A DNA stretch of 64,000 bases, taken from NCBI GenBank assembly GCA_023630585.1, contig CM042546.1, positions 15,866,310 through 15,930,309 of the forward strand, in the 5' to 3' direction. This document shows, piece after piece, positions 12,903 to 24,954 of the stretch. A program made the translations under genes and the position numbers. The notes under the pieces are model-generated. The model was not told the DNA's origin. It did not search any database and saw nothing but the letters and a program-made list of their open reading frames with translations. Position 1 is the first letter of the stretch; each line of letters begins with the position of its first letter. This DNA is from Cranoglanis bouderius (lineage: Eukaryota > Chordata > Actinopteri > Siluriformes > Cranoglanididae).

Positions 12903-13232
12903 TTAGTGGTTGGCATGTTTGCCTCGCACCTCCGGGTTTGGGGGTCCAAATCTCACCTCCGTCCTATGTGTGAGGAGTTTGCATGTTCTCACCGTGCTTC
13001 GGGGGTTTCCTCCGGGTACTCCAGTTTCCTCCCCCAGTCCATAGACATGCGTTGTAGGCTGATTGGCATTTCCAAATTGTCCATAGTGTGTGAATGTGCA
13101 TGCGATTGTCCCCTGTGATGGGTTGGTACCCCGTCCAGGGTGTCCTCCGCCTGGTGCCCCAAGATCCCCGGGATAGCCTCCAGATTCCCCCACCACCCTG
13201 TGTGGGATAAGCAGTATGGAAAATGGATGTAT
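12903..13232 (+). mobile_element. tRNA-derived SINE, second copy, same orientation
   Basis: It starts inside the tRNA-like head (TTAGTGGTTGGCATGTTTGC) and runs through CTCCGGGTACTCCAGTTTCC to a tail ending GGAAAATGGATG. The first SINE ends only about 30 bases upstream. Confidence 0.8.
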
Positions 13233-14190
13233 GTATTAATCATCCTTAAATTAAAAACAATCCTTCAGCAATACTTACAATTCTAAATACGGGTTTTTTA
13301 AATTCTCATTTCTCAACCAGTGTTTAATTACAATCCATAATCAGCATTTTATTGGTCAAAGACCTCGGTGCACTCCAAAATATCAGTACTGGCATCATCC
13401 CCTAAAAACCGTTTCCGTTGACCACTAATTTGAACAGAGCACTTCTGATGTGCACGGGTGGTTTTGTCTTTCTTGGAAAAATGGGGGAAAAATTGCAGCT
13501 TAAGCATCAAGAGCTTTCTGCCAGGACTCTGCGGATTCTGAGAAGGTCTCGATCCCTCTCTGTCTCTGTCTTTCTGCCTCTTTTCCACCTCTGAGGGCGT
13601 GTAGATTGTGATTGGCCACGTCCATGCGTTTGCTTGAAACCTCGCTGAAGGTTTTATAGAGTAGCATTTATGAATAACAGAGCCTCAAAATATATGCCCA
13701 AACTGATGTCAAGTGCAGAAGAAAGTGTGTGTGCTTGTTCCTCTGTTCTGAAGGGACAGAATGTTCAGAATGCCAGAGCCAGGATGAGTGTGGTAACGCC
13801 GTAATGATATGGTTTCTGATTGGAACTTTTTTGTCCAGAGAATGGAAAAAAGTAGGAACGAAGCAGGGAAAAGCGAGAAATTTCTCTTCAAGTTTTCGTG
13901 TCAGTAGTGTGTTTCATTTCCTACTTCTCTAATTCATTACTGCTACTTCACTGATGTTCTGCACACTGTGCAACAAGTGCATTTATTTTCTGTTCAATTC
14001 CTCTCGCATTCTGATTCCTCACTGTTCTTTGAATGGCTTTTCTCACTCGAACAGTACTCTGAGAAAGCTTTAGACACTTGTAACAAAATCTTGAATGAAT
14101 TTTGGCTAAGCATAAGTCCAGCATCATTTTTCCATCATAGGAAAAATAAATTTTTTAAAAAACTTTTATTTATAGAACTTTTTAAATTTC
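13233..14190. other. Intergenic; no gene
   Basis: No conserved exon or known repeat is recognised. Confidence 0.4.
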
Positions 14191-14578
14191 AGTCCCTCCA
14201 GGATTTTGTGATTTTTGAGATTGCAGAAATTAATACAAAATCAAGCAAACTCTGCAATATATAGGGGAGCTTTCTTTTTTTTTATTTTTTTTTATATTAA
14301 CGCAGATTTGGGTCAAGGCGCGTCATGTGACGTCATCACAACGCACATTCAGTAAAAGCCCTCATCAGTTCACATGCATCGAACATGAGTACAGCTAAAA
14401 GGTCTCATTTACCAACAAACATCACTGCAAAAGACTGTGCAAAATTATTTTGTGCAATTACGATTTCGCTAATTCAAGTAGTTTTCTAGGGGGGGGAAGC
14501 ACAACAAACTCTGCAAATCACATCGCAAATTTTGACAAAAGACGCCGCTAAATCAAGCATTTTTTGGCAGATATGTTT
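14191..14578. repeat. Interspersed repeat with CAGTCCCTCCAGG terminus
   Basis: It begins CAGTCCCTCCAGGATTTTGT and ends ATCAAGCATTTTTTGGCAG. A related copy lies in reverse at 43339-43700 and a fragment at 11830. The internal stretch CTCATTTACCAACAAACATC is shared with the 43 kb copy. It is probably a non-autonomous DNA transposon; the superfamily is not established. Confidence 0.6.
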
Positions 14579-14682
14579 CCAACCTCTTGTGGAATCCATG
14601 CCACAAAGAATTGAGGCTGTTTTGAAAGCAAAGGGAGGCCCTATTAGTATAGTGTTCCTTATAAAGTGATTGTGAGTGTATA
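14579..14682 (+). mobile_element. 3' end fragment of a Tc1-like element
   Basis: CTTGTGGAATCCATGCCACA followed by AGAATTGAGGCTGTTTTGAA is the C-terminal coding end of a common fish Tc1-like transposase (LVESMPQRIEAVLKAKGG in the plus frame). The terminal repeat ends in GTGAGTGTATA. Nothing of the rest of the element is present. Confidence 0.75.
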
Positions 14683-14789
14683 CATCAATCCTATGCTGCT
14701 GGGTTTATTGGAAACCATGTATAAAGTGTAGTATGAGGAGTAGTAAGCAGTGAAAACTAAATGTATTAAAACATGTTTTTGGCCAAATA

Positions 14790-15950
14790 CAGTGGGTATA
14801 GAAAAGAATCACCCCCTTTAAAATAATCATATTTTGTTGCTTTCAGCCTGAAATGAAAATGGACACAGTTTTCGTTTTATTCAGCTGTATTTACTCACTG
14901 CAACTTATAACATCCAAGTGAAAGATATAACACCAACATGTCAGAATTTTTTTTTTTTTTTAATTAAAAAACAGAATCACTGAGTTGGAAAAGGGATCAC
15001 CCCCCCCCCCCTCCTAAAAATGACTTGTAAACTCAATAAGGTGTAGCTAATCACCTTCTCAATGGCAATCAACTGTGATCAGCTGTGGTCATTTTGATTA
15101 GCTTAGCATGAAAAGAGCTTTCCTGGAGCATTTTGTAGTGCAACTGAAGCAATCAACTATGGGTGGCAAGGCACTGTCAAAAGATCTCCAGGATAAAGTT
15201 GTGGACAGGCACAAGTCAGGAGATGAATACAAAAAAATACAGCTCACCATCCCAATAACACCATTCCTACAGTAAAGCATGGAGGTGGTAATATCCTGTT
15301 ATGGGGGTGTTTCTCTGCAGCAGGGACTGGAGCACTTGTCAGGATAGAAGGAAAATGGATGGGGCAAAATACTGTCAAATTCTTGAGGAAAATCTGCTGC
15401 CCTCTGCCAGAAAGTTGTCAATGGGAAGAAGGTTTACCTTCCAACATGACAATGACCCAAAGCACACAGCAAAACTGACCACACAGTGGTTGAAGGAGAA
15501 AAAGGTGAATGTCCTTGCATGGCCTAGTCAGAGCCCAGACTTAAACCCCATTGAAAATCTGTGGAATGACTGCAATCCGCAAACGGTCACCATCAAATTT
15601 AACTGAACTTGAGCAGTTCTGCAAAGAAGAGTGGGCAAATATTGCAAAGTCTAGATGTGCAAAGTTAGTAGAGATATATCCCAACAGATTAAAGGCTGTA
15701 ATTAAAAAAAACAAAAAAACAAAAAAAAAGGTAAATTAAAGCAAGGGGATCCTTTTTCCAACTCAGTGATTCTGTTTAATTTTTTATTTTTTTCTGACAT
15801 GTTGGTGTTATATCTTTCACTTGGATGTTATAAGTTGCACTGAGTAAATACAGCTGGATAAAACAAAAACTGTGTCCGTCTTCATTTCAGGCTGAAAAGC
15901 AACAAAATGTGATTATTTTAAAGGGGAGAGATTCTTTTCTATACCCACTG
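14790..15950 (+). mobile_element. Tc1-like transposon, internally deleted, both ends present
   Basis: Both terminal inverted repeats are present and each is about 150-200 bases long. The left one starts CAGTGGGTATAGAAAAGAAT and the right one ends ATTCTTTTCTATACCCACTG. A TA dinucleotide flanks each side (14788-14789 and 15951-15952), the Tc1/mariner target duplication. At 1161 bp it is shorter than the usual 1.6 kb. The transposase start (GKALSKDLQDKVVDRHKSGD, from about 15160) is joined directly to the catalytic C-terminal half (HGGGNILLWG..., then FQHDNDPKHTAK and SPDLNPIENLW around 15440-15570). The middle of the gene is deleted and the reading frame is broken, so it cannot be autonomous. 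Confidence 0.9.
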
Positions 15951-17595
15951 TATATCAGCTAGAACAGTTCAGTGGTGAAGTGTAAAGGTGTAGACTGGTA
16001 AGGAGAAATCGCATATTTCAATATGGAGTTGGAGGAAAAATGGTCTTCTAGTCTATGGGCTCAACAGAGAGCCCTTAAGCAAGTGGCATACATAATTCAG
16101 AAAGGGCAAAGTAAATTACCAGGTCAGTTGCAAGTTTCATTGCAAAAGATTTATACCACTAGGTTATTTGTGGAAAAACTTGGATTTTGCCCATAATGGA
16201 GCCAAGCTATAGCATTTTACATGCATAAAATTAAGACGCACCAAGACTCATTTTATGATCATATCATTGCATGCTGAAACTGAAATCGCATTCATCGGTA
16301 GTGGTCTAAGGCATCACTCCCCTAATAAGTTCTCTTGGGTGCACAGTGGTGGAGTTTTATAACGAAATGGGCTGCTAGATTGTTCCAAGTGTTCTGGAGA
16401 ACTCAGCACGTACCCAAGCTTGTTCTCACATTATATTACGCTGTGGAAAATATAAAGGCAGTGCATTCATATTTCCCTTTCTTTGTAAGATTTGTGATCT
16501 GATATGATGTCTGTTTAGTCCATTTCTATAATCTGGGTGTCTTGTATGTTAGTTCTTTAAAATTGTATGCTTTAAAAAAAAATTTTTTTTTTTAAAAAAA
16601 AAGGTCTCTTTGAGCTTATTTTAAAGGTGACATTTAGAAATATTATTTTAGTGACCATTATGTATAAATACATAAATAAAGATGGTCTTTCTCAGGCTCA
16701 TCACTTCAGTAAAATCATATCATTTTTATATTAATTAATAAGTAATTAATATAATTAGACTGTAATACCGGCATCAGTGCTATATTATACTGAGCACAAT
16801 GCAAAGTATTGCTGAAAAATAACTACGTGCAGAGAGATCAACGATCATCAAGCAGCCGAAGCGGGTGATGGTTTGTGAGAATGAAGACAAACGTGTTGTA
16901 GACTAATCGGCTAAGCATTAGACCTTATTCTGAAAATTCAACTCTGCTACGGTAGCTGGATCAGTTGAAGACAACCAGCAAACTGCTCAGTCACTATTCT
17001 GTATCCTGATTGGTCAGAATGTGCTGATTAATTTTCTATAACGGCAACCCATGCAGTAGTGCAGCTGAAAGTCTATATTAATGCACTGTTTCTATAGTAC
17101 TTACACAGGACTTGTATGGCAAACACTTCATTAACGGATGCAAGTGTCATTTTTTTTCTTTTTATTGTTATGGTGAAGCTTTTTGTGTGGGAATGTTTTT
17201 TTCTCATTTTTGGAAGGAGTCTCCAGTCTCAGCTCTTTGTAACTTTGAAGTTTTTAACACACCAAGGGGATTTGCTGTTTCTCAGTAATATAATGAGAGG
17301 TTTTTTTTTTTTTTTTTCTTCTTTTTTTTTCTTTTTTTTCTCTTCAGACCTGTACATCTGTTCTTTGTTCCGAAGCAGGGACTTAAATTTCTACAACGTT
17401 GCATTTTCTCCTTGGCTCAGTTCGCTTTCACAAGGATACATTTCAAAGCGTACCAAAATGTGTTTATGCAAGTCACATGTGAGTGAACTGTCCTCTCATT
17501 GGTCAGAGCACACCTGGTTATGTTCCGGGGTTCCGCTCATTGCGGTCATCCATCAAGATGGACAGAGAGCAGCTCCATGAGGTTATTGTTTCTTT
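15951..17595. other. Intergenic; no gene recognised
   Basis: About 16020-16450 has a few open stretches but no domain I recognise. Near 16990-17060 is a short 'CTGATTGGTCAGAATGTGCTG' motif, also seen at 63889-63908, part of a dispersed repeat. Confidence 0.4.
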
Positions 17596-17960
17596 CTTTT
17601 GTCTGTAGTTATTATAATATATCTAATTTATAAGTTCAACAGCGCGATTAAAGCCCATCTCCTTGAGACACTCACTGACCACCTTGTAAACCTCTGGGTT
17701 TTTTTATGCAATTTTGAAAGCTGTTCAGAAATATGTTCATCAGACCAAATTTCAGTGAGGCATTTTACCTCGTCTTTGGTCCAAGTTAAATCACGTTTCA
17801 TGTTGCAAGCCACTAGCAAACCAAACACGCTTTTTACGTAACGCACTTCCCATCATGCATTGCTATACAGGTTGGTTCGTTGGTGCGTTGGGTTGGATTG
17901 CTTTCTCACCACAAGTGAACCGCTCGAGAGTTTGTTTGCAGTCAGGCCCGAGTCCATCTC
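17596..17960 (-). pseudogene. PIF/Harbinger-type MYB/SANT-like protein relic
   Basis: The minus-strand frame from about 17798 downward reads MKRDLTWTKDEVKCLTEIWS and then DEHISEQLSKLHK. This is the first helix region of the MYB/SANT-like (trihelix) DNA-binding protein encoded by fish PIF/Harbinger transposons. After a frame change near 17700 the homology continues as VYKVVSECLKEMGFNRAVEL. The partner DDE transposase is absent. The flanking 17850-17945 block recurs at 7555-7700, supporting a repeat origin rather than a host gene. The family assignment is from recalled domain patterns. Confidence 0.65.
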
Positions 17961-18214
17961 GTTCAGGGTAAAAGTAACTTGGCTTCATGTTGTTCCTCAT
18001 CACAGCAACCCTTAATAGTGTTTTGTCTTTTTTTTTCCAACCATAAAAATGGCCAAATTAATAATTACCAGTAAAATGACTCAAGAGCGACTTAGCAGCC
18101 AGTAACCTTGCGTCAGTCGTGGTTCCAACAAACCGGACAAAAATTTTAAAAACCTGTACATTAAGGCAAAACAGTGTAGACAAAAAAATAGTGACTCATT
18201 TCACGAGTGGTGAG

Positions 18215-18692
18215 TGGGGTTGCAGTGGTATACCATAGTATGAAAATCAGTGGTTATCATATCATGTACATTTGCTTATCTATGATATTGAGGGGGGGGG
18301 GGGAAGCAACCGAATGGAGAATCTCACCTGCGCATCTCCTTTACCCTTCGACGTTTTTTTTTTTTTAAAGGTCCTGCTCCTTTTTTCCTCCTAGTTTCTT
18401 GTGTTCAAGCGGAGAGTTCTTATTTTTTATTTATTTTCAAAACGGGGCCTTTTTTTTTTTTTTTTTTAAACACATACTTCCATTTTTTAAAAATGGTTTC
18501 AATTATAACAAAGCGTTTCAACAAAAAAAAAAAAAACCCTTCTGTTTTCATTCCTGTAAGGATCATTGTAGTACTGATACTACTACTACTACTAATAATA
18601 ATAATAATTTGTATAATACCCTATACTGTGAAACCGTGATATTTTCGGAGACAGTTGTTGTATCGTAAAAATCTCATACCATTGCAACCCTA
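18215..18692. mobile_element. hAT-type MITE with 8 bp target duplication
   Basis: The left end TGGGGTTGCAGTGGTATACC matches the reverse complement of the right end TAGGGTTGCAATGGTATGAG. The flanks are GTGGTGAG (18207-18214) and GTGGTGAT (18693-18700), a 7 of 8 match. An 8 bp target duplication is the hallmark of hAT elements. It has no coding capacity; the inside holds homopolymers and an ACT/AAT tract. Confidence 0.75.
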
Positions 18693-19477
18693 GTGGTGAT
18701 TAAATAAAAAAATTTTTAAATCCTGTTATTAGATTTTGTACATGTAAATGCACTCCTTTACATCTTTCTGTCTCGTAAATTTACATTATAATTTGTAAAT
18801 TATTTCTTTATTTAACTTCTTTTTTTTTTTTCCCCCTTCTTCATAACGTTGACCTGGTGCTGAATTTGTGCATGCTTGCTTGACTTCCTTTTTGCAGACT
18901 CGTATGCCTCAGTTGCTTTGTTTGCACACATCAGTAACAGAGCCGAAGAAGGAATGTGGGGTATGATGTTTTGTGTAACGTAAAATGTTATACTTCATTG
19001 CTTAGCACATTGTTTAGCATGATTGTTTAGCACAGCGGTAATTGATGTGATTTGGGGGGGGGGCACCAGAAACGCTTCCCAGAACATTGGTTATTCGTCA
19101 GTCGCACTTTCTATTGCTGGAAGCACCCCTGCTGTGAGATGATGGCTAGAGGGAAAGTGTGTGTGTGTGTGTACAGAACCGAGACTCTGGAAGGCCTTTT
19201 TTTTTTTTTCTCTTGTTCCTATTTTTATTTTTTGTGTGTGTGTATATTTTTCTACTAACAAGCAATGCAGCTTAACTCAAAAATGTGACTGCACCAGTGA
19301 CCACTACTACCTACCTCACTCACTGTTACTATAATTTTTGCAAAAAATAAATAAATAGAAATAATAATCCAGTGAGAATTTCCACCTCACTTAGCAAGAC
19401 TTAACTAGTAATTATGTTAGCGGAAGGTAAGAGAGAAAGATGGATGGAGATGGAGACAGTGTATTGAGTATTTGATG

Positions 19478-19535
<58 letters not shown>

Positions 19536-20074
19536 AAGAGAGAACACTGAGGTATGTAACTGCTCATTGTGAAGGAGCAGCCATGTGTGCAAATTGTCCA
19601 TTTCGTCCTTCATTCCTGCCTAATGAAGAGCTTAAATACAAGCAGGCACGCGGGGTTTTATTTTTTTTTTTTTTTTTTTTTGTCTTTTTTCCTAGGCACC
19701 CACCACACTGCTACTTGCGAGTTTCTGTGTGTGTTTGTGCAAGCGTTTGAGAGTCTGGGGTGTGTGTGTGTGGCATGGCCCACTTTGCCAGATCTGCTTC
19801 AGCATGCTTGGCTAACTGTGCGAGGCCAATACCTGCTTTCTCTGGAATTTTGGTAATGCTTTCAGACCAACAGCTCTGCAGTTTCCTCTCTCATGACCCA
19901 ATGTGTGTGTGGGTGTGTTTGTGTGTTGGAGCTTTTCCCCGTACGTATAGCCTAACTATAGATAATGCGCAGACAGGAAAAAAAACAGTTAAAGACCACA
20001 CAGCAGTCAATCCTCTGAAGACGGAATTGTAGCAGTGTGTTTGTGTGAATGTTCAAGACGTTAAGCCATTTTTG
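18693..20074. other. Intergenic; low-complexity rich, no gene
   Basis: Contains several T-runs and TG tracts. The apparent open frames are translations of these repeats. Confidence 0.45.
19481..19533. repeat. (TG)n microsatellite
   Basis: A pure run of about 26 TG units. Confidence 0.96.
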
Positions 20075-20420
20075 TGCCCCCACCACTGAACTGGGGAGGC
20101 ATTATGTTTTCGGGTTGTCCATCCGCGTATCTGTCAGAGATTCTCATTAGCGCGATATCTCTAGAACGGGTGGTTGAATGTATGTGGGTTTTATGGCATT
20201 ATCATTGTAACCAACAGATGAACTGATTAGATTTTGGACTTGATCCAGACAGGATCAAGGTCACAGCAAGGTCAAATGTCTGAAATAGTTTTTCTTCAGT
20301 AGCTTCCTTCAAGTTTGAAGTATATATTAAAGTATTTCTGGCATACAGATTACTCCAAGAAGGACTAGACTTCTTGTCCAGGTGCCGGAGGAATTCCCAT
20401 TGACGCCATTGGCGTCTAGT
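20075..20420. repeat. Dispersed fish repeat (GCGATATCTCTAGAACGG type)
   Basis: GGAGGCATTATGTTTTCGGG with GCGCGATATCTCTAGAACGG and GATGAACTGATTAGATTTTG matches a dispersed, unclassified fish repeat that I recall. It is shorter than the form I remember. Boundaries are approximate. Confidence 0.5.
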
Positions 20421-20422
20421 TC

Positions 20423-20756
20423 TAGAGCTTGGCGATATGACAAAAGTATCATATCACGATGCTTGAGGACATTTCTACAATACACGATGTGTATCACAAT
20501 ATATAATTTAGCTAACAAACTGTCTGCAAAACAGTAGTAAAATAAACAAAAAAAAACCCGTTAAACTGAGTTTGACGATACTTTTAAGATTAAGTTAAAA
20601 AAAAAAACAAGTCAAATCGACATCATCCATTCAGTACCATTTAATTTGTAATTATTATGAACGTAAACATCACCATACCAACGATATCTCAGAGAAGTGT
20701 ATCGCGCAATCATTTATCATGATATCGATATTATATCGATTTATCGCCCAGCCCTA
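20423..20756. mobile_element. hAT-type MITE with near-perfect 8 bp target duplication
   Basis: The left end TAGAGCTTGGCGATATGAC pairs with the reverse complement of the right end, TAGGGCTGGGCGATAAATC. The flanks are TCTAGTTC (20415-20422) and TCGAGTTC (20757-20764), 7 of 8 identical. It is AT-rich inside and non-coding. Confidence 0.75.
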
Positions 20757-21197
20757 TCGAGTTCAACTTGTATTTTTTTTTATTTTCAATGCAGACAAAA
20801 CCACTGAAACATTGTAAGGTTTGCACTGACAGTTAGTGGTGCTACAAATGAATTTTCTTCTGCATCCTGGTTGGTTATTGTCATGACTGGAGCTCTCATT
20901 GACATGCACACCATTCTCTTAAAATGATAACGTGACAGTGCTGGTATTGAGTATTGATCATTCTCGTCACAATAATGATCAGCCGTCACAAAGTGGTAGC
21001 GATCTGGGTGTATTTCACAATTAACAATGAAAGCAATGCAGACTGCAAACTGGGTTCTGTGAAAATGTTAAGAGGAGGAACGACAGCATCTTCCTACAAT
21101 ACAAATAACTTGATAAAGGTGTCTGTGAGTGTGGAGCAGAGAAACAACACGTGTGAGAGAGAACAAGAGAGAGAAAGCACATCAGTTGTGTGCATTT

Positions 21198-22135
21198 TAA
21201 TGAGGGAAATAAGTATTTGACCCCTTTGACTTAGTACTTGGTGGCAAAACCCTTGTTGGCAATCACAGAGGTCAGACGTTTCTTGTAGTTGGCCACCAGG
21301 TTTGCACACATCTCAGGAGGGATTTTGTCCCACTCCTCTTTGCAGATCCTCTCCAAGTCATTAAGGTCATTTTCAATGCCCTGGCTGAGGGAAGGAGGTT
21401 CTCACCCAAGATTTGACGGTACATGGCCCCGTCCATCGTCCCTTTGATGCGGTGCAGTTGTCCTGTCCCCTTAGCAGAAAAACACCCCCAAAGCATAATG
21501 TTCCCACCTCCATGCTTGACGGTGGGGATGGTGTTATGACTTGGGGTCATAGGCAGCATTCCTCCTCCTCCAAACACGGCGAGTTGAGTTGATGCCAAAG
21601 AGCTCGATTTTGGTCTCATCTGACCACAACACTTTCACCCAGTTCTCCTCTGAATCATTCAGGCAAACTTCAGACGGGCCTGTACTTCTTGAGCAGGGGG
21701 ACCTTGCGGGCGCTGCAGGATTTCAGTCCTTCATGGCGTAGTGTGTTACCAATTGTTTTCTTGGTGACTATGGTCCCAGTTGCCTTGAGATCATTAACAA
21801 GATCCTCCCGTGTAGTTCTGGGCTGATTCCTCACCGTTCCCATGATCATTGAAACTCCACGAGGTGAGATCTTGCATGGAGCCCCAGACCGAGGGAGACT
21901 GACAGTTATTTTGTGTTTCTTCCATTTGTGAATAATCGCTCCAACTGTTGTCACCTTCTCACCAAGCTGCTTGGCGATGGTCTTGTAGCCCATTCCAGCC
22001 TTGTGTAGGTCTACAATCTTGTCCCTGACATCCTTGGACAGCTCTTTGGTCTTGGCCATGGTGGAGAGTTTGGAATCTGATTGATTGATTGCTTCTGTGG
22101 ACAGGTGTCTAACAAACAAAGAAGCTTCAACACAA
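21198..22135 (-). mobile_element. Tc1-like transposon, degenerate transposase on the minus strand
   Basis: The minus strand encodes a Tc1 transposase start at about 22060 (MAKTKELSKDVRDKIVDLHK) with paired helix-turn-helix sequence down to about 21670 (ending KSCSARKVPLLKK). After a frame break, a C-terminal part follows at about 21619-21420 (VKHGGGNIMLWGCFSAKGTG). The segment with the last catalytic Asp and Glu is largely deleted around 21370-21400. The left boundary near GAGGGAAATAAGTATTTGAC is a Tc1-type end; no matching right end was found because another Tc1 fragment abuts at 22136. Confidence 0.85.
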
Positions 22136-22400
22136 AAGAAACACAAGTTTGTTGACCTGTACAAATCAGGTAATGGATATAAAATACCGAAGAAGTTAAA
22201 AATACCATTAAGCACAATTCTGGTCATAACAGAAAGGTTCTCATGACTGAAACAGTTGCAAATTTAACAGGAATTGAGCACACAGTCCCCCCAAACAGTG
22301 AGGAGGGTGGGGGAATCCCTGTGACAAATTGGCAAATTGCTGTGGTACAAGAGCATAAAACTTCAGGATGTGCGGTTAAAGGAAAATAATCAGCTTTGCA
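22136..22400 (+). mobile_element. Second Tc1-like fragment, N-terminal transposase, opposite strand
   Basis: On the plus strand about 22145-22250 reads as VDLYKSGNGYKIPKKLKIPL and then STILVITERF, a Tc1 helix-turn-helix region of a different subfamily from the element to its left. After about 22250 it is frameshifted and fades. The two Tc1 pieces are head to head with no spacer. Confidence 0.6.
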
Positions 22401-23744
22401 GTGGTTAAAGTAAAACATCACACCATAACAGCATATTTATTTTTTATGTATTGTAAGATAATCTTGTACTAAATGCAGTTTAGTAATGTAATGGCAGTAT
22501 AGGTGAATAATGAATCCAAATGGGACATACAGCTGTGTGAAGCTATATACAGATATATATATATATATATATACAGAAATTAACACAAGGCCGTGAATAG
22601 ACTGAAGTGAAAGCATGTCAGGATTGGTACTGTATCATATTAGTGTAGTGACTTTGTCATGAATGAATAACACATTAGATTTACACGTAATTCTTCAGAC
22701 CTGTCATCATCAGCTTTCAAGGGCACAAGGACAGACGGAGGGATGGTTGGAAAGTGAGACAGAAGAAAAGTGGTGAAAAAATGGCCCTGAATGTGGATAA
22801 GCAGTAATCCCTCAACTCCACATCGACACTGTTCATTCACCTCTCCATTTATTGAACATGACACGTCGTCCGTTTGTAACCTCTGAAAGACCCTGGGAGC
22901 CTCACCATCTTCTGTTTCACTAGCCAAAATAAAATATCAACAGATCAAAATACTTGTGTATTTCAGCCCATCCGATTTAGAGCCAAAAGCATACCCATGC
23001 AGTGCTTAAGTAACATTATTGCCAGTGTTCTATGTATAGCAGCATGTTTCTGCGGCCACGCGTGGTTTCAGTGATATTCTAATTCTGCTCATGATGTGTG
23101 ACGATGCTAAACGAAAGCCTCAGTCTTGTCCTCTGCTTGCTGTAGACGCAGCCGTGAGGGGGGGAGGCCAGTGTCCTTGAGATGTGCTGATGTCAGTGAA
23201 AATGCAAGCAGGAAATCAATGCTGTTTTATTGCAGGCTTTGAGCAGGGCTGGCCGTGGGCCTCTGTGCACACTTGCCCTTTTCTTTCAGTCCCCTGTGAT
23301 TCAAAAAGCTGAAGTAGTGAAACCTAACAAGAGATCAATTATTTGAGGTGGATCTGTTATGAGGATGGGTTCATTTAGAGACATATTAGAATTTTTTTTA
23401 AAATTTGATTTAAGTCTATGAAGTGTTGCCGATATTTTGATTTGCAATTATGTCCAATCTTTTTTTTTTCTTTCTTTCTTTTCTTTTTTCTTTTTTTCCC
23501 CCCCAACAACTGAGATCTATAAGATGCACTGGTTAAGGAGCTTCTAAAGAAGTATACAGATTTCTGTTAGCTTCATAATGGGCTGTAGATGTGAAGTACC
23601 ACTTAATATTCCTATTATTATTGTGTCTATTGTGTCTGTATTGGTGTCTATTACTACTACAACTACTAATAATAATAATTTAGACTTTTCTCCGAAACTC
23701 TGTATTTATCAGTACATTCAGTCACTTGTGTCTGCAGGCTCACA
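22401..23744. other. Intergenic; no gene
   Basis: No exon is recognised. A short AT tract at 22554-22572 and a pyrimidine tract at 23461-23504 are present. Confidence 0.4.
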
Positions 23745-24131
23745 AAGTTTAATTCATTCATTCACCTTAAATAACTGATTTATCCTGCTCAGGGGTGCAG
23801 TGGATCCAGAACTTATCCTTGGAACACTGGGTGAGGGACAGAAATATACCCTGTATGGGACTGTAGTCCATGACGGGGCACTATGTGCACACACACACAT
23901 TCACACCTATGAGCAATTTAGCATAGCCAATCCACACTGGCATGTTTTTGGGAAGTGGGAGGAAACTCGGAGGAAACCCGGAGGAAACCCATGCAGACAT
24001 GGGGAGAACATGTGAATCATCACTCAGGGAGAACACGCAAAAAGATCCACACAAACAGTAAACCAAGCTCCGTATCGAACCTGGGAATCTGGAGCTGTGA
24101 GGTGGCATTGCTACCTGCTGGGCCACCGTAT
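23745..24131 (-). mobile_element. SINE of a second subfamily, minus strand
   Basis: The minus strand starts with a tRNA-like head (near 24130-24080) and contains the reverse of GGGAGGAAACTCGGAGGAAA and ATTTAGCATAGCCAATCCAC. The right-hand head contains a decayed B box (ATCGAACCTGGGA on the plus strand). A TTCATTCATTCA tail borders the left end. The same subfamily is split at 43219-43815. Confidence 0.65.
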
Positions 24132-24954
24132 AAAATTTTATCTCAAGGGCAAATGTGAATCTCTAGCACCACATGTATTATAATGTTGAATAATGTTGTG
24201 AACCAAAAATAACAAAATGACAGAGTGACAGTGAGGGTGTGGGATAAAGCACTGACATACTCCTCAACCAACACAATTATATAAGGACCCAAATCTTTTG
24301 CACAACTGTAGATGAATCCTGCTGTTGGTATACTAAATGAGGGCCCATGGAAGGTGTAAGTGATGGGGATGAAGTCCTTTACCTCACCCGTTGCAAATAT
24401 GACGGTATTGCAATATGATTGTTCTTCAGGTGAATGCCCGAATGTAACCTAGTGAATATGACTAAATAAGGAAAGCGTTACGTTCATACCAAGGTGATGA
24501 TTGAAACAAAATACAATGTGATATAATGAAAGGTTAGATATTGCTCACCCTTCTTGAGCTACAGGCTTTTGCAGTTTCTCAGGTGTAGAGTGTTTTTCAT
24601 TCCTGAGAATCTTGTAGCCTGATCCGTCGAGTGTTTTTCAGTACTAGAGGGTGAACCTGTGACCCCAGGTATTCAGGAGTACTGTGTTGTTGCAGCAGGC
24701 AGATCTCATGCATCATACCTAGTCTATGCAAACAGCATTCTATGGTCTTGAATAGCCTAGGTTATGTGAACATACATAAAAAATAAATGTCAGTTGGCAT
24801 TTAAGTAGTATCTTCGAGTGAGAGTGTTGTTATTGACTGTTTCATGAGGACTACATTTGATTTGTGTTTGTAGCCCACCTGATATCCTGGTTTGTGTAAG
24901 AACTAAGTGTTCCACAGGTTTTAACTATGTTTATTTTTCTTTTTTGTCTTGTAG
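24132..24954 (+). other. Upstream of the luzp1 coding exon (intron or 5' flank)
   Basis: No gene is seen. The stretch ends in a polypyrimidine tract and acceptor (TTTTTTGTCTTGTAG), which shows that luzp1 has at least one untranslated 5' exon further upstream that I could not locate. The luzp1 promoter is therefore not assigned. Confidence 0.5.
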
